A stretch of DNA of 64,000 nt, from assembly GCF_017301635.1 (NCBI RefSeq), contig NZ_CP071091.1:959001-1023000 (forward strand), read 5' to 3'. The notes beneath the pieces were generated by a model. That model made no database searches. It was not told where the DNA came from and saw nothing but the letters and a program-made list of their open reading frames with translations. The DNA is from Myxococcus landrumus (GTDB lineage Bacteria; Myxococcota; Myxococcia; Myxococcales; Myxococcaceae). The translations under genes and the position numbers were made by a program. This document shows positions 52,354 through 62,291 of this stretch, piece after piece (within the stretch, counting starts at the first letter, position 1; every line of letters starts with the position of its first letter).

Positions 52354-55300
52354 ATGCCCAAGCGTACCGATATCCGCAAGGTTCTTGTGATTGGCTCGGG
52401 CCCGATTGTCATCGGGCAGGCCGTCGAGTTCGACTACTCCGGTACTCAAGCCATCAAGGCTCTCCGGGATGAAGGCGTGGAGGTGGTGCTGCTCAACAGC
52501 AACCCCGCCACGGTGATGACGGACCCCGAGTTCGCTTTCCGTACCTACATTGAGCCCATCACGGTGGATGCGGCCGAACGCATCATCGCCGCGGAGAAGC
52601 CGGACTCTCTCCTTCCGACGATGGGAGGCCAGACGGCGCTCAACCTGGCGAAGGCGCTGGCGGAGCAGGGCATCCTGGAGAAGCACGGGGTGCGGCTCAT
52701 CGGCGCGTCGCTGGAGGCCATCAACAAGGCCGAGGACCGCCAGCTCTTCAAGGCGGCCATGCAGAAGATTGGCGTGACGCTGCCGAAGAGCGGCTACGCG
52801 AACACGCTGGACCAGGCCATGTCGCTGGTGGACGAGATTGGCTTCCCCGCCATCATCCGTCCCTCGTTCACCCTGGGCGGCACGGGCGGCGGCATCGCCT
52901 ACAACCGCGAGGAGTTCGAGGCCATCTGCCGCTCCGGCCTGAAGGCCAGCCCCACGTCCACCATCCTCGTCGAGGAGAGCGTGCTGGGCTGGAAGGAGTA
53001 CGAGCTGGAAGTGGTCCGCGACACGGCGGACAACGTCATCATCGTCTGCTCCATCGAGAACCTGGACCCCATGGGTGTCCACACGGGTGACTCCATCACC
53101 GTGGCGCCCGCGCAGACGCTGACCGACCGCGAGTACCAGCGGATGCGGCAGGCCTCGCTGGCCATCATCCGCGAGATTGGCGTCGACACGGGCGGCTCCA
53201 ACATCCAGTTCGGCATCAACCCGAAGGACGGCCGCATGGTCGTCATCGAGATGAACCCGCGCGTGTCCCGCTCCAGCGCGCTGGCCTCGAAGGCGACGGG
53301 CTACCCCATCGCGAAGATCGCCGCGAAGCTGGCCCTGGGCTACACGCTGGACGAGCTGCGCAACGACATCACCCGCGACACGCCGGCCTCGTTCGAGCCG
53401 ACGCTGGACTACGTGGTGGTGAAGATTCCGCGCTTCAACTTCGAGAAGTTCCCGCACGCGGACCGGACGCTGACGACGAGCATGCGCTCGGTGGGCGAGG
53501 TCATGGCCATTGGCCGCACCTTCCCCGAGGCGTACATGAAGGCGCTGCGCTCCATGGAGCTGGGCCGCGTGGGCCTGGAGTCGCCGGACCTGCCCACGGA
53601 GAAGGAGGAGCGCGAGAAGGTGCTGCGCGAGGCGCTCCGCGTCCCCCGTCCCGAGCGGCCCTGGTTCGTGGCCCAGGCGTTCCGCGAGGGGCTGACGGTG
53701 GAGGACGTGCACGCGCTGTCCGCCATCGACCCGTGGTTCCTGCGCTACATCGAGATGCTGGTGCGCGAGGCGCAGTCCATCCAGGAGTGCGGCCGTCTGG
53801 ACCAGCTCCCGGACGAGGTGCTCCGCCAGGCCAAGGCGCACGGCTTCTCCGACAAGTACCTGGGCAAGCTCCTGGGCTACCCGGAGGAGGAGGTCCGGGC
53901 GCACCGGCACGCGCGCAAGATTCGTCCCGTGTTCAAGCGCGTGGACACCTGCGCGGCGGAGTTCGAGGCCTTCACGCCGTACCTCTACTCGACCTACGAG
54001 GAAGAGGACGAGTCGCCCCCGACGGACCGCCAGAAGGTGCTCATCCTGGGCAGCGGCCCCATCCGGATTGGTCAGGGCATCGAGTTCGACTACGCGTGCG
54101 TCCACGCGGCCTTCGCGCTGCGCGAGGCCGGGTACGAGACGGTGATGGTCAACTGCAACCCGGAGACGGTGTCCACGGACTACGACACGTCCGACCGCCT
54201 CTACTTCGAGCCGCTCTCCATCGAGGACGTGCTCGAGGTGGCGCAGCGCGAGAAGCCCATCGGCGCCATCGTGCAGTTCGGCGGGCAGACGCCGCTGCGC
54301 ATCTCGGTGCCGCTGGAGAAGGCGGGCCTGCCGATTCTGGGCACATCGCCGGACGCCATCGACCGGGCGGAGGACCGCGAGCGGTTCAGCACGCTCATCG
54401 AGAAGCTGGGGTTGAAGCAGCCGGAGAACGGGGTGGCGCGCAGCCACGCGGAGGCCTTCAAGGTCGCCGAGCGCATCGGCTACCCGGTGATGGTGCGTCC
54501 GTCCTACGTGCTGGGCGGTCGGGCGATGGAGACGGTGTACGACGCGGCCAGCCTGGAGCGGTACATGCGTGAGGCGGTGAGCGCGTCGCCGGAGCATCCG
54601 GTGCTCATCGACCGCTTCCTGAAGGAAGCCATCGAGGTGGACCTGGACCTGGTCGCGGACCGGACGGGCGACGTGATGATTGGCGGCGTGCTGGAGCACA
54701 TCCAGGAGGCGGGCGTGCACTCGGGTGACGCGGCCGCGACGCTGCCCCCGCACTCGCTGTCGCCGGACCTCGTGGAGCGGATGAAGGACCAGGCCATTGC
54801 GCTGGCTCGCGAGCTGGGCGTGGTGGGCCTGATGAACGTGCAGTTCGCCATCCAGGGGAAGGTCATCTACATCCTGGAGGTGAACCCTCGCGCCAGCCGT
54901 ACGGTGCCGTTCATCTCGAAGGCCACGGGTGTGGCGATGGCGAAGATCGCCGCGCTGTGCATGGTGGGCAAGACGCTGAAGGAGCTCGGCGCGACGAAGG
55001 AGCCGGAGATGCGGCACGTCGCGGTGAAGGAGAGCGTGTTCCCCTTCGCGCGCTTCGCGGGCGTGGACGTCATCCTCGGGCCCGAGATGAAGTCCACGGG
55101 CGAGGTCATGGGCCTGGCGCAGGACTACGCGTCGGCCTTCGCCAAGAGCCAGCTGGCGGCGGGCGTGAAGCTGCCCAAGTCCGGCAAGGTCTTCATCTCG
55201 GTGAAGGATGACGACAAGCCGGCGGTGGTGGACCTGGCCAAGCGGCTGCGCTCCATGGGCTTCACGCTCATCGTCACCGCGGGGACGCACAAGTACCTGG

Positions 55301-55608
55301 CGACCAAGGGCATCGAGGCGCAGGTGGTGCAGAAGGTGAAGGAGGGCCGCCCGAACATCGTCGACAAGATTGTCGACGGGGAAATCGTGCTGGTCATCAA
55401 CACCACCTTCGGCAAGCAGGAGATCGCCGACAGCTTCTCCATCCGCCGTGAGGCGCTGATGCACTCGGTGCCGTACTACACGACGGTGCAGGCGGCGCGG
55501 ATGGCGGTGGGCGCGCTGGAGGCGCTCAAGCGCACGGAGCTGGAAGTGAAGCCGCTCCAGGAGTACCTGGGCGTCACCAGCACGGTGCCGGGCAAGGCGC
55601 GCCGGTAG
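52354..55608 (+). CDS. carB: Carbamoyl-phosphate synthase large subunit
   Basis: 1084 residues, the normal length (about 1073). Both halves show the ATP-grasp pattern, first '[20 protein letters not shown]' then '[20 protein letters not shown]', with '[18 protein letters not shown]' and '[18 protein letters not shown]'. The last 150 residues are the MGS-like allosteric domain. CarB makes carbamoyl phosphate from bicarbonate, ammonia (from the CarA glutaminase) and 2 ATP, for pyrimidine and arginine synthesis. carA is not adjacent. ATG 52354 gives the family N-terminus. A strong terminator follows. Confidence 0.97.
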   Translation: MPKRTDIRKVLVIGSGPIVIGQAVEFDYSGTQAIKALRDEGVEVVLLNSNPATVMTDPEFAFRTYIEPITVDAAERIIAAEKPDSLLPTMGGQTALNLAKALAEQGILEKHGVRLIGASLEAINKAEDRQLFKAAMQKIGVTLPKSGYANTLDQAMSLVDEIGFPAIIRPSFTLGGTGGGIAYNREEFEAICRSGLKASPTSTILVEESVLGWKEYELEVVRDTADNVIIVCSIENLDPMGVHTGDSITVAPAQTLTDREYQRMRQASLAIIREIGVDTGGSNIQFGINPKDGRMVVIEMNPRVSRSSALASKATGYPIAKIAAKLALGYTLDELRNDITRDTPASFEPTLDYVVVKIPRFNFEKFPHADRTLTTSMRSVGEVMAIGRTFPEAYMKALRSMELGRVGLESPDLPTEKEEREKVLREALRVPRPERPWFVAQAFREGLTVEDVHALSAIDPWFLRYIEMLVREAQSIQECGRLDQLPDEVLRQAKAHGFSDKYLGKLLGYPEEEVRAHRHARKIRPVFKRVDTCAAEFEAFTPYLYSTYEEEDESPPTDRQKVLILGSGPIRIGQGIEFDYACVHAAFALREAGYETVMVNCNPETVSTDYDTSDRLYFEPLSIEDVLEVAQREKPIGAIVQFGGQTPLRISVPLEKAGLPILGTSPDAIDRAEDRERFSTLIEKLGLKQPENGVARSHAEAFKVAERIGYPVMVRPSYVLGGRAMETVYDAASLERYMREAVSASPEHPVLIDRFLKEAIEVDLDLVADRTGDVMIGGVLEHIQEAGVHSGDAAATLPPHSLSPDLVERMKDQAIALARELGVVGLMNVQFAIQGKVIYILEVNPRASRTVPFISKATGVAMAKIAALCMVGKTLKELGATKEPEMRHVAVKESVFPFARFAGVDVILGPEMKSTGEVMGLAQDYASAFAKSQLAAGVKLPKSGKVFISVKDDDKPAVVDLAKRLRSMGFTLIVTAGTHKYLATKGIEAQVVQKVKEGRPNIVDKIVDGEIVLVINTTFGKQEIADSFSIRREALMHSVPYYTTVQAARMAVGALEALKRTELEVKPLQEYLGVTSTVPGKARR

Positions 55609-55636
55609 CTCCGAGCACGCACTCCCGATGTCATGA

Positions 55637-55675
55637 ACGGCCTCGCTTCCTCACGGGAGCGGGGCCGTTTGCTTT
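55637..55675 (+). terminator. Rho-independent terminator of carB
   Basis: A 14-bp stem (55637-55650 with 55655-55668, two G-T pairs) with loop TCAC is followed by TTTGCTTT (55668-55675). It starts 28 bp after the carB stop. Confidence 0.85.
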
Positions 55676-55743
55676 GAGGCTGAGAGGGAGCGCGGGGTGG
55701 GTGTCTGGACTTGCCGCTCGTGGCCTGGATATGGAGCGGGCAC

Positions 55744-56772
55744 ATGCCCACTTCCTCATGGCTGGTTTCTGGCCCTCGGCGCGGACTTGCGTGTGCCTCG
55801 CTCATGACCGTGCTGGTGCTGGTGTCGAGCACGACGGTGTTCGCGAAGGTGAAGTATCGCCCCGAGGCCGAGTCCCTGTTTGCTTCATGCCAACCCAATG
55901 CGGACAGTTCCGTCAGCCGCGAGTACCTGTGCCCGGGCCTGACGGCGAGCATTGCCTGGGTTCAGCTGCCCGACGAAGAGACCGACGCGCAACGTCTCGA
56001 GCGGTTTCGGAACGGCATGGCCTCGCTGGTCTCAGGGAAGATGGAATCGAAGCCGGTGAAGTTGACGCTGGGAGGTGTCGAGCGCGACGCCCTGGAGCTT
56101 TCGATTCAGCCCTTGGAGCGCGGCTCGGTCGCCACCACGGGCCATGTCGCGACCATGCGCCAGGAGGGCGGCGGCTGGCTCTTGTCCTGTCTTGCGGACC
56201 CCAAGAGGCGCATCGCGGTGAAGCACTGCGCGAAGATCCTCGAGTTCTTCGCCGTCCATGGGGTGCCCGAGCCCGTTGATTTGAAGAATCCGTCTCAACC
56301 CGCGAAGCCTCTCTTGGGGACGCAGGAGCTGGTCGTCCCGGAGGGGTGTTCCTACACCGGGCTCCCAGAAGTGGGCCGGATTCAGTGCGCCAGCAGCTTT
56401 TTGGCCTGGCTCGTGGTGGCGAACCCGTCCAACGTGAAGAAGTTCCGCGAGGATCAGTGGGCGTCGCTGCGCGAGCTTGCTCAGGAGAAGGCGACCTCGA
56501 ACGCCTCGGTGATGACGGAGAGCGATGTGGAGTGCCGGGTGATGGGCGCGCAGGATAAGTGCCATCAGTTCCGAGTCCCCATTGATGGTGGGCACTTCCG
56601 CACGCTCGTCGGTCTCAAGAGGCAGGGGACCCAGACCCTCCAGGTCATCTGCATGCAGATGGACTACGAGAAGGCGCTCCCGGCTGTGTGCAACGGACTG
56701 ATGGAGTTTCTCCCAACGGTGGCTCCGGCTTCGGGCTCCGGGGGGAAGTCGCCTGCCGCTGCCCCGAAGTAG
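55744..56772 (+). CDS. Secreted hypothetical protein
   Basis: 342 residues. GGAG at 55733-55736 supports the ATG at 55744. The N-terminus has a signal-peptide-like segment 'SLMTVLVLVSSTTVFAKVKY' (about 20-39); a shorter start inside it is possible. Seven or more Cys are spread through the mature part ('SCQPNAD', 'YLCPG', 'LSCLAD', 'GCSYTG', 'ECRVMGAQDKCH'), likely disulfides in the periplasm. No motif or family recognised. Third-position G/C bias is a little lower than in its neighbours, which may mean a newer gene. Confidence 0.72.
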   Translation: MPTSSWLVSGPRRGLACASLMTVLVLVSSTTVFAKVKYRPEAESLFASCQPNADSSVSREYLCPGLTASIAWVQLPDEETDAQRLERFRNGMASLVSGKMESKPVKLTLGGVERDALELSIQPLERGSVATTGHVATMRQEGGGWLLSCLADPKRRIAVKHCAKILEFFAVHGVPEPVDLKNPSQPAKPLLGTQELVVPEGCSYTGLPEVGRIQCASSFLAWLVVANPSNVKKFREDQWASLRELAQEKATSNASVMTESDVECRVMGAQDKCHQFRVPIDGGHFRTLVGLKRQGTQTLQVICMQMDYEKALPAVCNGLMEFLPTVAPASGSGGKSPAAAPK

Positions 56773-56888
56773 CCAGGCGCTTGGGGACTCCAAGCCTGCC
56801 CGGAGGGGTGGGCTCGGAATCCCTTTGCGTGCTCCTCGAGCACGACTACCGTTCCGCCTCCCTCATCCCTGCTCGAGGAGCTCCCCGC

Positions 56889-58046
56889 ATGTCGTCGCCC
56901 GTGCCCCCCGCCTTCAACATCGCCTCCGTGGACGTGGAGGGCTTCCATCGGGAGCTGAAGGCGCTGCGCGCGGAGCTGGACGCCAACGTGGGTGAGGCGG
57001 ACCTGAAGCACCTGCGGAAGATTGAGCGCTGGGGTCGGATTGGGACGCTGCTGGGCATGGCCACCTGCTGGATTGCGCCGAATCCGTTCAGCGCCGTGGC
57101 GCTCAGCGTGGGGCGCTCGACGCGGTGGTTGCTGATGCACCACGTGGGGCATCGCGGCTATGACCGCGTCCCGGGAGTCCCCGCATCCCGGACGGGCAAG
57201 GGCTTCGCGAAGGGCACGCGCCGCTACCTCGACTGGCTCGACTGGATGCTGCCCGATGCCTGGGTCTACGAGCACAACGTCCTGCATCACTCGTTCACCG
57301 GCGAGGACGCGGACCCGGACCTGTTGGAGCGCAACGCCGAAGGCACGCTGCGCAATCCCAACCGGTCGCTCGCGCTGCGCTATCTCCAGCTCGGCCTGCT
57401 GGCGCTCACGTGGCGCGCCTCCTACTACGCACCCGAGACGCTGAGCGCCCTGCGCCGCAAGGGACGCCGGGACGGCGGCGCGCTCACGGGCGCGGAGTGG
57501 AAGGAGCTCCTCCTTCACTGCTACCTGCCTTACTCCCTCGTGCAGTTCGTGCTCTTCCCCGCGCTGTTCCTCATCGTGGGGCCGTGGGCGGCCTTCAGCG
57601 CGTTCTGCAACTCGGTGATGGCGGACGTGCTCACCAGCCTCCACACGTTCCTGGTGGTGGGGCCCAACCACACGGGCGAAGACCTCTATCGCTTCGACAC
57701 GTCTCCGGCGAACAAGGGCGAGCGCTACGTGCAGCAGGTCATCGGCAGCGCGAACTACCGGACGGGTGGAGACCTGAACGACTTCGCGCACCTGTGGCTG
57801 AACTACCAGATTGAGCACCACATCTGGCCGGACCTGTCGATGCTCAAGTACCGCGAGGTGCAGCCGAAGGTCCGCGCCCTCTGCGAGAAGTACGGCATCC
57901 CCTACGTGCAGGAGAGCGTGTGGACTCGCGTCCGGAAGATGGTGGACGTGGTGGTGGGCAAGCGCTCCATGCGGAAGCTCGCGCCGCGCGCCGCTGACGC
58001 TGCGTCTCCCTCGGCGCCCGAAGGACTGCAGGCACACGGGGCCTGA
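56889..58046 (+). CDS. Membrane fatty acid desaturase (type 1)
   Basis: 385 residues. Three His boxes are visible: 'LMHHVGHRGYD' (H84, H85, H88), 'EHNVLHHSFTGE' (H129, H133, H134) and 'YQIEHHIWPDL' (H310, H311). The QIEHH form is seen in front-end and related desaturases. Membrane segments lie near 52-75 and 215-250. Such di-iron enzymes put double bonds into acyl chains. GAGGAG at 56873-56878 precedes the ATG. The chain position acted on cannot be told. Confidence 0.88.
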   Translation: MSSPVPPAFNIASVDVEGFHRELKALRAELDANVGEADLKHLRKIERWGRIGTLLGMATCWIAPNPFSAVALSVGRSTRWLLMHHVGHRGYDRVPGVPASRTGKGFAKGTRRYLDWLDWMLPDAWVYEHNVLHHSFTGEDADPDLLERNAEGTLRNPNRSLALRYLQLGLLALTWRASYYAPETLSALRRKGRRDGGALTGAEWKELLLHCYLPYSLVQFVLFPALFLIVGPWAAFSAFCNSVMADVLTSLHTFLVVGPNHTGEDLYRFDTSPANKGERYVQQVIGSANYRTGGDLNDFAHLWLNYQIEHHIWPDLSMLKYREVQPKVRALCEKYGIPYVQESVWTRVRKMVDVVVGKRSMRKLAPRAADAASPSAPEGLQAHGA

Positions 58047-58072
58047 CGGCCGGAGCGCGTGCCGCCGAGGGT

Positions 58073-58573
58073 TCAGCCCGGAGCGGCGCGGCGCTGTCGC
58101 GGGAGTGCCGCGCGGGAGAGCGTCTTGTCCTCGGGCGGCGGGGCGTCCTCGCGGCGCAGGACCTCCGCGTCCACGACACGAGCGCCATCCGCGGACACGG
58201 GCGGGCCCAGCGTCACCACCAGCACGCGATAGGCTTCCTCCAGCCGCTTGTGCAGCTTGGTGAAGTTCAAGTGCGCGGTGCCGGGCATGTCCTCGGTGTA
58301 CGTGAAGTACCAGCGCATCTCGTCCAGGGTGGCGTAGTAGCGGTCCACCACGGCCTGCTCCTGCTCGGGCAGGTGGAGGAGGTGCTCGAAGGCACCGTCG
58401 GCGTAGCGCGAGGCGATGGTCTCGAGGAGAGGGTCTCGGCTGCGCAGGCGCGAGAAGAGGTTGAACATCTCGTCACGCCGAGCTTCCAGCCGGCGCATGA
58501 TGCTGGCGGCATCCATCGCCAGCAGATTGCGGACGCGAGCGGCCATCTCATCGGCCTTCTTGCGACGAGCCAT
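58073..58573 (-). CDS. Helical hypothetical protein
   Basis: 166 residues. The ATG at 58573 gives 'MARRKKADEMAARVRNLLAM'; a longer start at 58594 adds 7 residues. The chain is charged and helical up to about residue 125 ('EQEQAVVDRYYATLDEMRWY', 'KLHKRLEEAYRVLVVTLGPP'), then a Pro/Arg tail. No signal peptide, Cys or known motif. Function unknown; convergent with the desaturase gene. Confidence 0.7.
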   Translation of the reverse strand: MARRKKADEMAARVRNLLAMDAASIMRRLEARRDEMFNLFSRLRSRDPLLETIASRYADGAFEHLLHLPEQEQAVVDRYYATLDEMRWYFTYTEDMPGTAHLNFTKLHKRLEEAYRVLVVTLGPPVSADGARVVDAEVLRREDAPPPEDKTLSRAALPRQRRAAPG

Positions 58574-58635
58574 GGCGCGGCAGCCTAGCGCCACGGCCTG
58601 AGCGAGGCCAATGGGGGGCCTGGGTCTCCTGGGGC

Positions 58636-59868
58636 TCAGTAGACCCGCAGCAGCCTGGGTTGGCAGACGAACCGGGGGTTGGTGAAGTCGACGACCTCGA
58701 CTTCGCCCGTGGTCTCCTCGAAGCGGCCGGCCAGGACACCCACCGCCAGCGCCGTGGCGAGGTACAGGGCGCTGCGCTTCTTCAGGTCCTTGGCCTTGCG
58801 GAAATAGACGACCCGTCCTTCCACGGCCCAGAGGGAGCGGATGCCTTCGGGCTTGATGCCCCGCGCGCCGTCGCGAGGCGGGGGGAGCTTCGCGAGTGCG
58901 CTCGGCACGGCATTGAGGACGTAGGTGTCGTAGGCGGGGACGCCGCTCACCGACACGAGCTTCGCCTCGCGCAGGGTGCCGTCCGCGTCCTGCAGCAGCT
59001 CGAGGGTGACGACGAGCTTCCCGCCACCGCCGTCGGCGACGTGTCGCAGCTCGGAGCCCAGTTGGACGCGGCTGCGCAGGTGCTCCAGGGTGTTTCTTCC
59101 GAGGCGGGTCTCGAGGGCCTTGAGCTGCTCGGTCGGAGTGCTGGCCTGGGGAACGGGGCCGGCGGGAGTGCCCGTGGTGCCGAAGCGCTGGGCCTGGGCG
59201 GCCCAGGCTGTCGCGATCTGCTTCCCCAGGGGACTCCCAGGGAAGACGGGCGCATCCACGAACCCCTTCTCGAGCGCCTTGCGCAGCTCGGTGAAGTACG
59301 GGTCGACCAACCCGTTCTCCACGCGGAGGATCGCCTGCTGGTCGTCGATGAAGCCTTGCACCCGGCCACGGACGCGCTCGCCCTCCTCGGCGGCGAGGGC
59401 CTCCCGGGAAGGCGCGGGGTCTCCGGGGTGGAGTGTCCGCCCGCTCTGGATGGGAGACCCAGAGGGGAGCGGGATGCCTCCAGGCGTGAGGGTCTTCGGG
59501 AGGGAGAAGAGATGGCCGTCAGAGGGCGGGGGCGAGGATGCGTGCGGCGTGTCGGTCCTGTCTGGCGGACGAACGGGGGCCTCGATGGCGGGAGGTGATT
59601 CCACCCTGCGAGGCTTCCTCACCGGAGTGCCTGTGTCGCGAGGGGGGCGTTGGGGCGCGGAGTCGCCTGTGGGCTTCGGGGCCTCCACAGGGGAGGGCGC
59701 TTGGGGAGGCGCGTGGACGACCTCCACGAACAACGGGGCGGGCTTTGACCCGGGATGGCGCGGTGACGGGCGCGCGGGTGGCTCCGTGTTCGAGAGGAGC
59801 ACGAGGAGCACCGCGTGAATGACGAGTGAAGCCAGGGCGGCCCACCCGAGGCGTCGAGACCGCCGCAT
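58636..59868 (-). CDS. TonB-like energy-transducer protein
   Basis: 410 residues. One membrane anchor (about 8-28, 'LGWAALASLVIHAVLLVLLS') is followed by a long Pro-rich region (about 30-130), typical for TonB proteins that span the periplasm. A C-terminal domain about 275-370 has 'LVVTLELLQDADGTLREAKL' and 'YDTYVLNAVPSALAKLPPPR', like a TonB/TolA C-terminus. About 40 extra residues with 'ALYLATALAVGVLAGRFEET' follow. The ATG at 59868 was chosen over a TTG at 59880. No ExbB/ExbD genes are adjacent, so the motor partner is not in the window. Confidence 0.75.
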   Translation of the reverse strand: MRRSRRLGWAALASLVIHAVLLVLLSNTEPPARPSPRHPGSKPAPLFVEVVHAPPQAPSPVEAPKPTGDSAPQRPPRDTGTPVRKPRRVESPPAIEAPVRPPDRTDTPHASSPPPSDGHLFSLPKTLTPGGIPLPSGSPIQSGRTLHPGDPAPSREALAAEEGERVRGRVQGFIDDQQAILRVENGLVDPYFTELRKALEKGFVDAPVFPGSPLGKQIATAWAAQAQRFGTTGTPAGPVPQASTPTEQLKALETRLGRNTLEHLRSRVQLGSELRHVADGGGGKLVVTLELLQDADGTLREAKLVSVSGVPAYDTYVLNAVPSALAKLPPPRDGARGIKPEGIRSLWAVEGRVVYFRKAKDLKKRSALYLATALAVGVLAGRFEETTGEVEVVDFTNPRFVCQPRLLRVY

Positions 59869-59900
59869 CGAGACCTGCAAGCTCCGTGTGACCGGTGTCC

Positions 59901-59918
59901 TTCGGTATCGCCACCGAA
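59901..59918. promoter_or_regulatory. Inverted repeat before the TonB-like gene
   Basis: TTCGGT (59901-59906) and ACCGAA (59913-59918) form a perfect 6-bp inverted repeat with a 6-bp spacer, 33 bp upstream of the minus-strand ATG. An AT-rich stretch with GATAC elements lies next to it (59919-59934). Possible operator; no regulator is adjacent. Confidence 0.35.
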
Positions 59919-60100
59919 ATGTATCAGTATCTCCGCATCGGGAAGCGAACCTGGCGAGGGAAGGTTGGCATGGGGGCGGGCGCGGGAGGCTCCATCGGGC
60001 GGAAGAGCGTGAGCTGCTTGACGCTTCGACGGACGTCGAACGGGGGGTGGGCTTGGGGTGATGCTGGAGGACGCCTCGAGGTGCCTGCTACGCTCGCGGC

Positions 60101-60709
60101 ATGGTGCTCAAAATCGTCCAGGCGGGAGAGCCGGTGCTGCGGCAGAAGGCGCGAGACCTGACGCCGGAGGAGATTGGCAGTCCCGAGATTCAACGGCTCA
60201 TCGTGCTGATGCGAGACACGATGCGCGACGCGCCCGGAGTGGGGCTCGCGGCGCCGCAGGTGGGAGTGGGGTTGCGGTTGGTGGTGATTGAGGACCGCTC
60301 GGAATACCAGGCGGGCGTGGCTCCGGCGGACCTGGCGGACCGGGAGCGGACGCCGGTTCCGTTCCATGTGCTCATCAATCCGAGACTGACGGTGGAGGAT
60401 GCGTCGCCCGCGGAGTTCTACGAGGGGTGCCTGAGTGTCTCGGGGTTCGCGGCGCTGGTGGCGAGGGCGAGAGGGGTTCGGGTGGACGCGCTGGACGAGC
60501 AGGGGAGGCCCGTGACGATTCACGCGCGAGGTTGGTATGCGCGCATCCTCCAGCACGAGCTGGACCACCTGGATGGGACGCTCTACGTGGACCGGATGGA
60601 GTCGCGCAGCTTCGTGACGGGGGAGAACCATCGCCGGCACTGGGCGGGGCGCGGCACCGCCGAGGTCAGGGCCGCGCTGGGGCTGCCAGTGGGAAAGAAG
60701 GCGGACTGA
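60101..60709 (+). CDS. def: Peptide deformylase
   Basis: 202 residues. Motif I 'GVGLAAPQ' (46-53), motif II 'EGCLSV' (C110) and motif III 'HELDHLDG' (H152, E153, H156) are complete, so the metal site is intact. It removes the formyl group from the N-terminal Met of new proteins. The third motif-II position is V-S-G in place of the more common V-P-G. The gene often pairs with fmt, which is absent here. The GST-like gene begins 2 bp after its stop. Confidence 0.95.
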   Translation: MVLKIVQAGEPVLRQKARDLTPEEIGSPEIQRLIVLMRDTMRDAPGVGLAAPQVGVGLRLVVIEDRSEYQAGVAPADLADRERTPVPFHVLINPRLTVEDASPAEFYEGCLSVSGFAALVARARGVRVDALDEQGRPVTIHARGWYARILQHELDHLDGTLYVDRMESRSFVTGENHRRHWAGRGTAEVRAALGLPVGKKAD

Positions 60710-60711
60710 AC

Positions 60712-61332
60712 ATGAAGCCCATCATCATCGGCCGTTCGAGCTCGCACTTCACACGCATCGCGCGCGTCTTCGCCGAGGAGCTGCGCGTCGACTACGACTT
60801 CCACATCCTGCGGGACCTCATGTCTCCGAAGCCGGAGGACTATGGCGGCAATCCCGCGCTCAAGATTCCCGTGCTGCGGGACTCGCGAGGCTCGTGGTTT
60901 GGAGCGCTCAATGTCTGTCGCGAGCTCTGGCGGCGGTCGAGTCACCAGCCGAGCGTGGTGTGGCCGGAGGACCTCACGGAGCCGGTGAGCGCGAATGCGC
61001 AGGAGCTGGTGCTCCAGTCGATGGCGACGGAGGTGACGTTGATCATGTCGCGAGTGGGTGGCGGAGCCGAAAGCAGCGCCCACCAGGACAAGATGCGTCG
61101 GAGCCTGGGCAACATGCTGGGATGGCTGGATGAGAACGCGGCGTCTGTGTTCAACGCGCTCCCCGCCGGACGTGAGGTGAGCTTCCTCGAGGTCTCGCTC
61201 TACTGCCTCGTGATGCACCTGGAGTTTCGAGAGGTCCTGCCGACGGCGCCCTTCACCGCGCTGACGGAGTTCTGTCAGCGCTTCGGGACGCGGGCTTCTT
61301 GCGCCGCGACGGTCTTCCGCTTCGATACGTGA
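60712..61332 (+). CDS. Glutathione S-transferase-like protein
   Basis: 206 residues. The N-terminal part ('MKPIIIGRSSSHFTRIARVF', then 'NPALKIPVLRDSRGSWFGAL') matches the thioredoxin-like fold of GSTs, with Ser in place of the common Cys or Tyr. The C-terminal part is helical, as expected. Enzyme activity and substrate are unknown. Start ATG 60712 lies 2 bp after the def stop; the longer frame from 60427 is inside def. Confidence 0.75.
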   Translation: MKPIIIGRSSSHFTRIARVFAEELRVDYDFHILRDLMSPKPEDYGGNPALKIPVLRDSRGSWFGALNVCRELWRRSSHQPSVVWPEDLTEPVSANAQELVLQSMATEVTLIMSRVGGGAESSAHQDKMRRSLGNMLGWLDENAASVFNALPAGREVSFLEVSLYCLVMHLEFREVLPTAPFTALTEFCQRFGTRASCAATVFRFDT

Positions 61333-61394
61333 ATCGCTGGCGGTGGACGGAGTGAGGATTGCGGCGGAGGGGGCAGGCGCGCCATAAACACGGG

Positions 61395-62246
61395 ATGGCG
61401 TTCACCGAAGTCCAGGCCGGCCCCTACACCGTGCGAGGCATCTCCGTCGGGGGTGTCTACACCTCCCTCCAGGTGCCGGAGCTGGACGTGGTGCTCGACG
61501 TGGGCATCCCCATCCGCTCCTTCGCGGGCACGGAGCGCATCTTCCTCAGCCACGCGCACCCCGACCACGCAAGCGCGCTGGGGTCGCTGCTGGGCATCCG
61601 CCGGTTGCTCGGGAAGGGGGCTCCGCAGCTCTTCCTGCCCGCCGAAATCGAGCCCACTGTTCGCGAGGCCCTCGAGGTGCTCTCCCGGCTTCATCACACC
61701 GCGATGGAAGTGAAGACGGTGCCGATGCTTCCCGGGGACGTTCAGCCGCTCGGCCAGGGGCTCCACGTGCGCGCGTTTCGCACGCACCACCCGGTGCCGT
61801 CGCTCGGCTACCAGTTCCTCCGGCGCGTCACCAAGCTGCGCCCCGAGCACCTGGGCATCCCCCCGCAGGAGATTGCGCAACGCCGCAAGGCGGGCGAGGA
61901 CCTCTTCACGGAGGTGGAACACCTGGAACTGGCCTACGCGACGGACACCCTGGCGCGTGTGTTGGAGACGGAACCCACGCTCTTCGATTCCCGGGTCCTC
62001 GTCATCGAATGCACGTTCGTCGACCCCAAGCGCTCCGTGCAGGACGCGCGGGACCGTGCGCACCTCCACCTGGATGAGCTGCTGGCGCATGCCGACCGCT
62101 TCCGGAACGAGGCGCTGGTGCTCATGCACTTCAGCCAGGCCCTGGGCCCGCAGGAAGTGCAGTCGATGATTCGAGAGCGCCTCCCCGCCTCGCTCCTGGA
62201 GCGGGTCCGCATCTTCGCGCCCGACTCCGGCCGCTGGTTCGGCTGA
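61395..62246 (+). CDS. Metallo-beta-lactamase-fold hydrolase (RNase Z-like)
   Basis: 283 residues. 'IFLSHAHPDHASALGSLLGI' holds the metal motif H53-x-H55-x-D57-H58. 'YATDTLARVLE' and 'ECTFVD' follow as in the RNase Z/ElaC branch, and a late 'HFSQ' could give the last His. It may process tRNA 3' ends or hydrolyse another phosphodiester. 'AHLHLDELLAHADRF' gives further His. It is separate from def and the GST gene by 62 bp. Confidence 0.85.
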   Translation: MAFTEVQAGPYTVRGISVGGVYTSLQVPELDVVLDVGIPIRSFAGTERIFLSHAHPDHASALGSLLGIRRLLGKGAPQLFLPAEIEPTVREALEVLSRLHHTAMEVKTVPMLPGDVQPLGQGLHVRAFRTHHPVPSLGYQFLRRVTKLRPEHLGIPPQEIAQRRKAGEDLFTEVEHLELAYATDTLARVLETEPTLFDSRVLVIECTFVDPKRSVQDARDRAHLHLDELLAHADRFRNEALVLMHFSQALGPQEVQSMIRERLPASLLERVRIFAPDSGRWFG

Positions 62247-62291
62247 GGTCTCGCGACGCACATCAGCCGAACCGCCCCTTCCAATGGGGGC

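Noticed and set aside
51328..55464. 1378-residue open frame on the minus strand
   Set aside because: Only the last 266 codons (from ATG 52128) have a signal peptide and ribosome site; the rest is the antisense of carB, open because of high GC.
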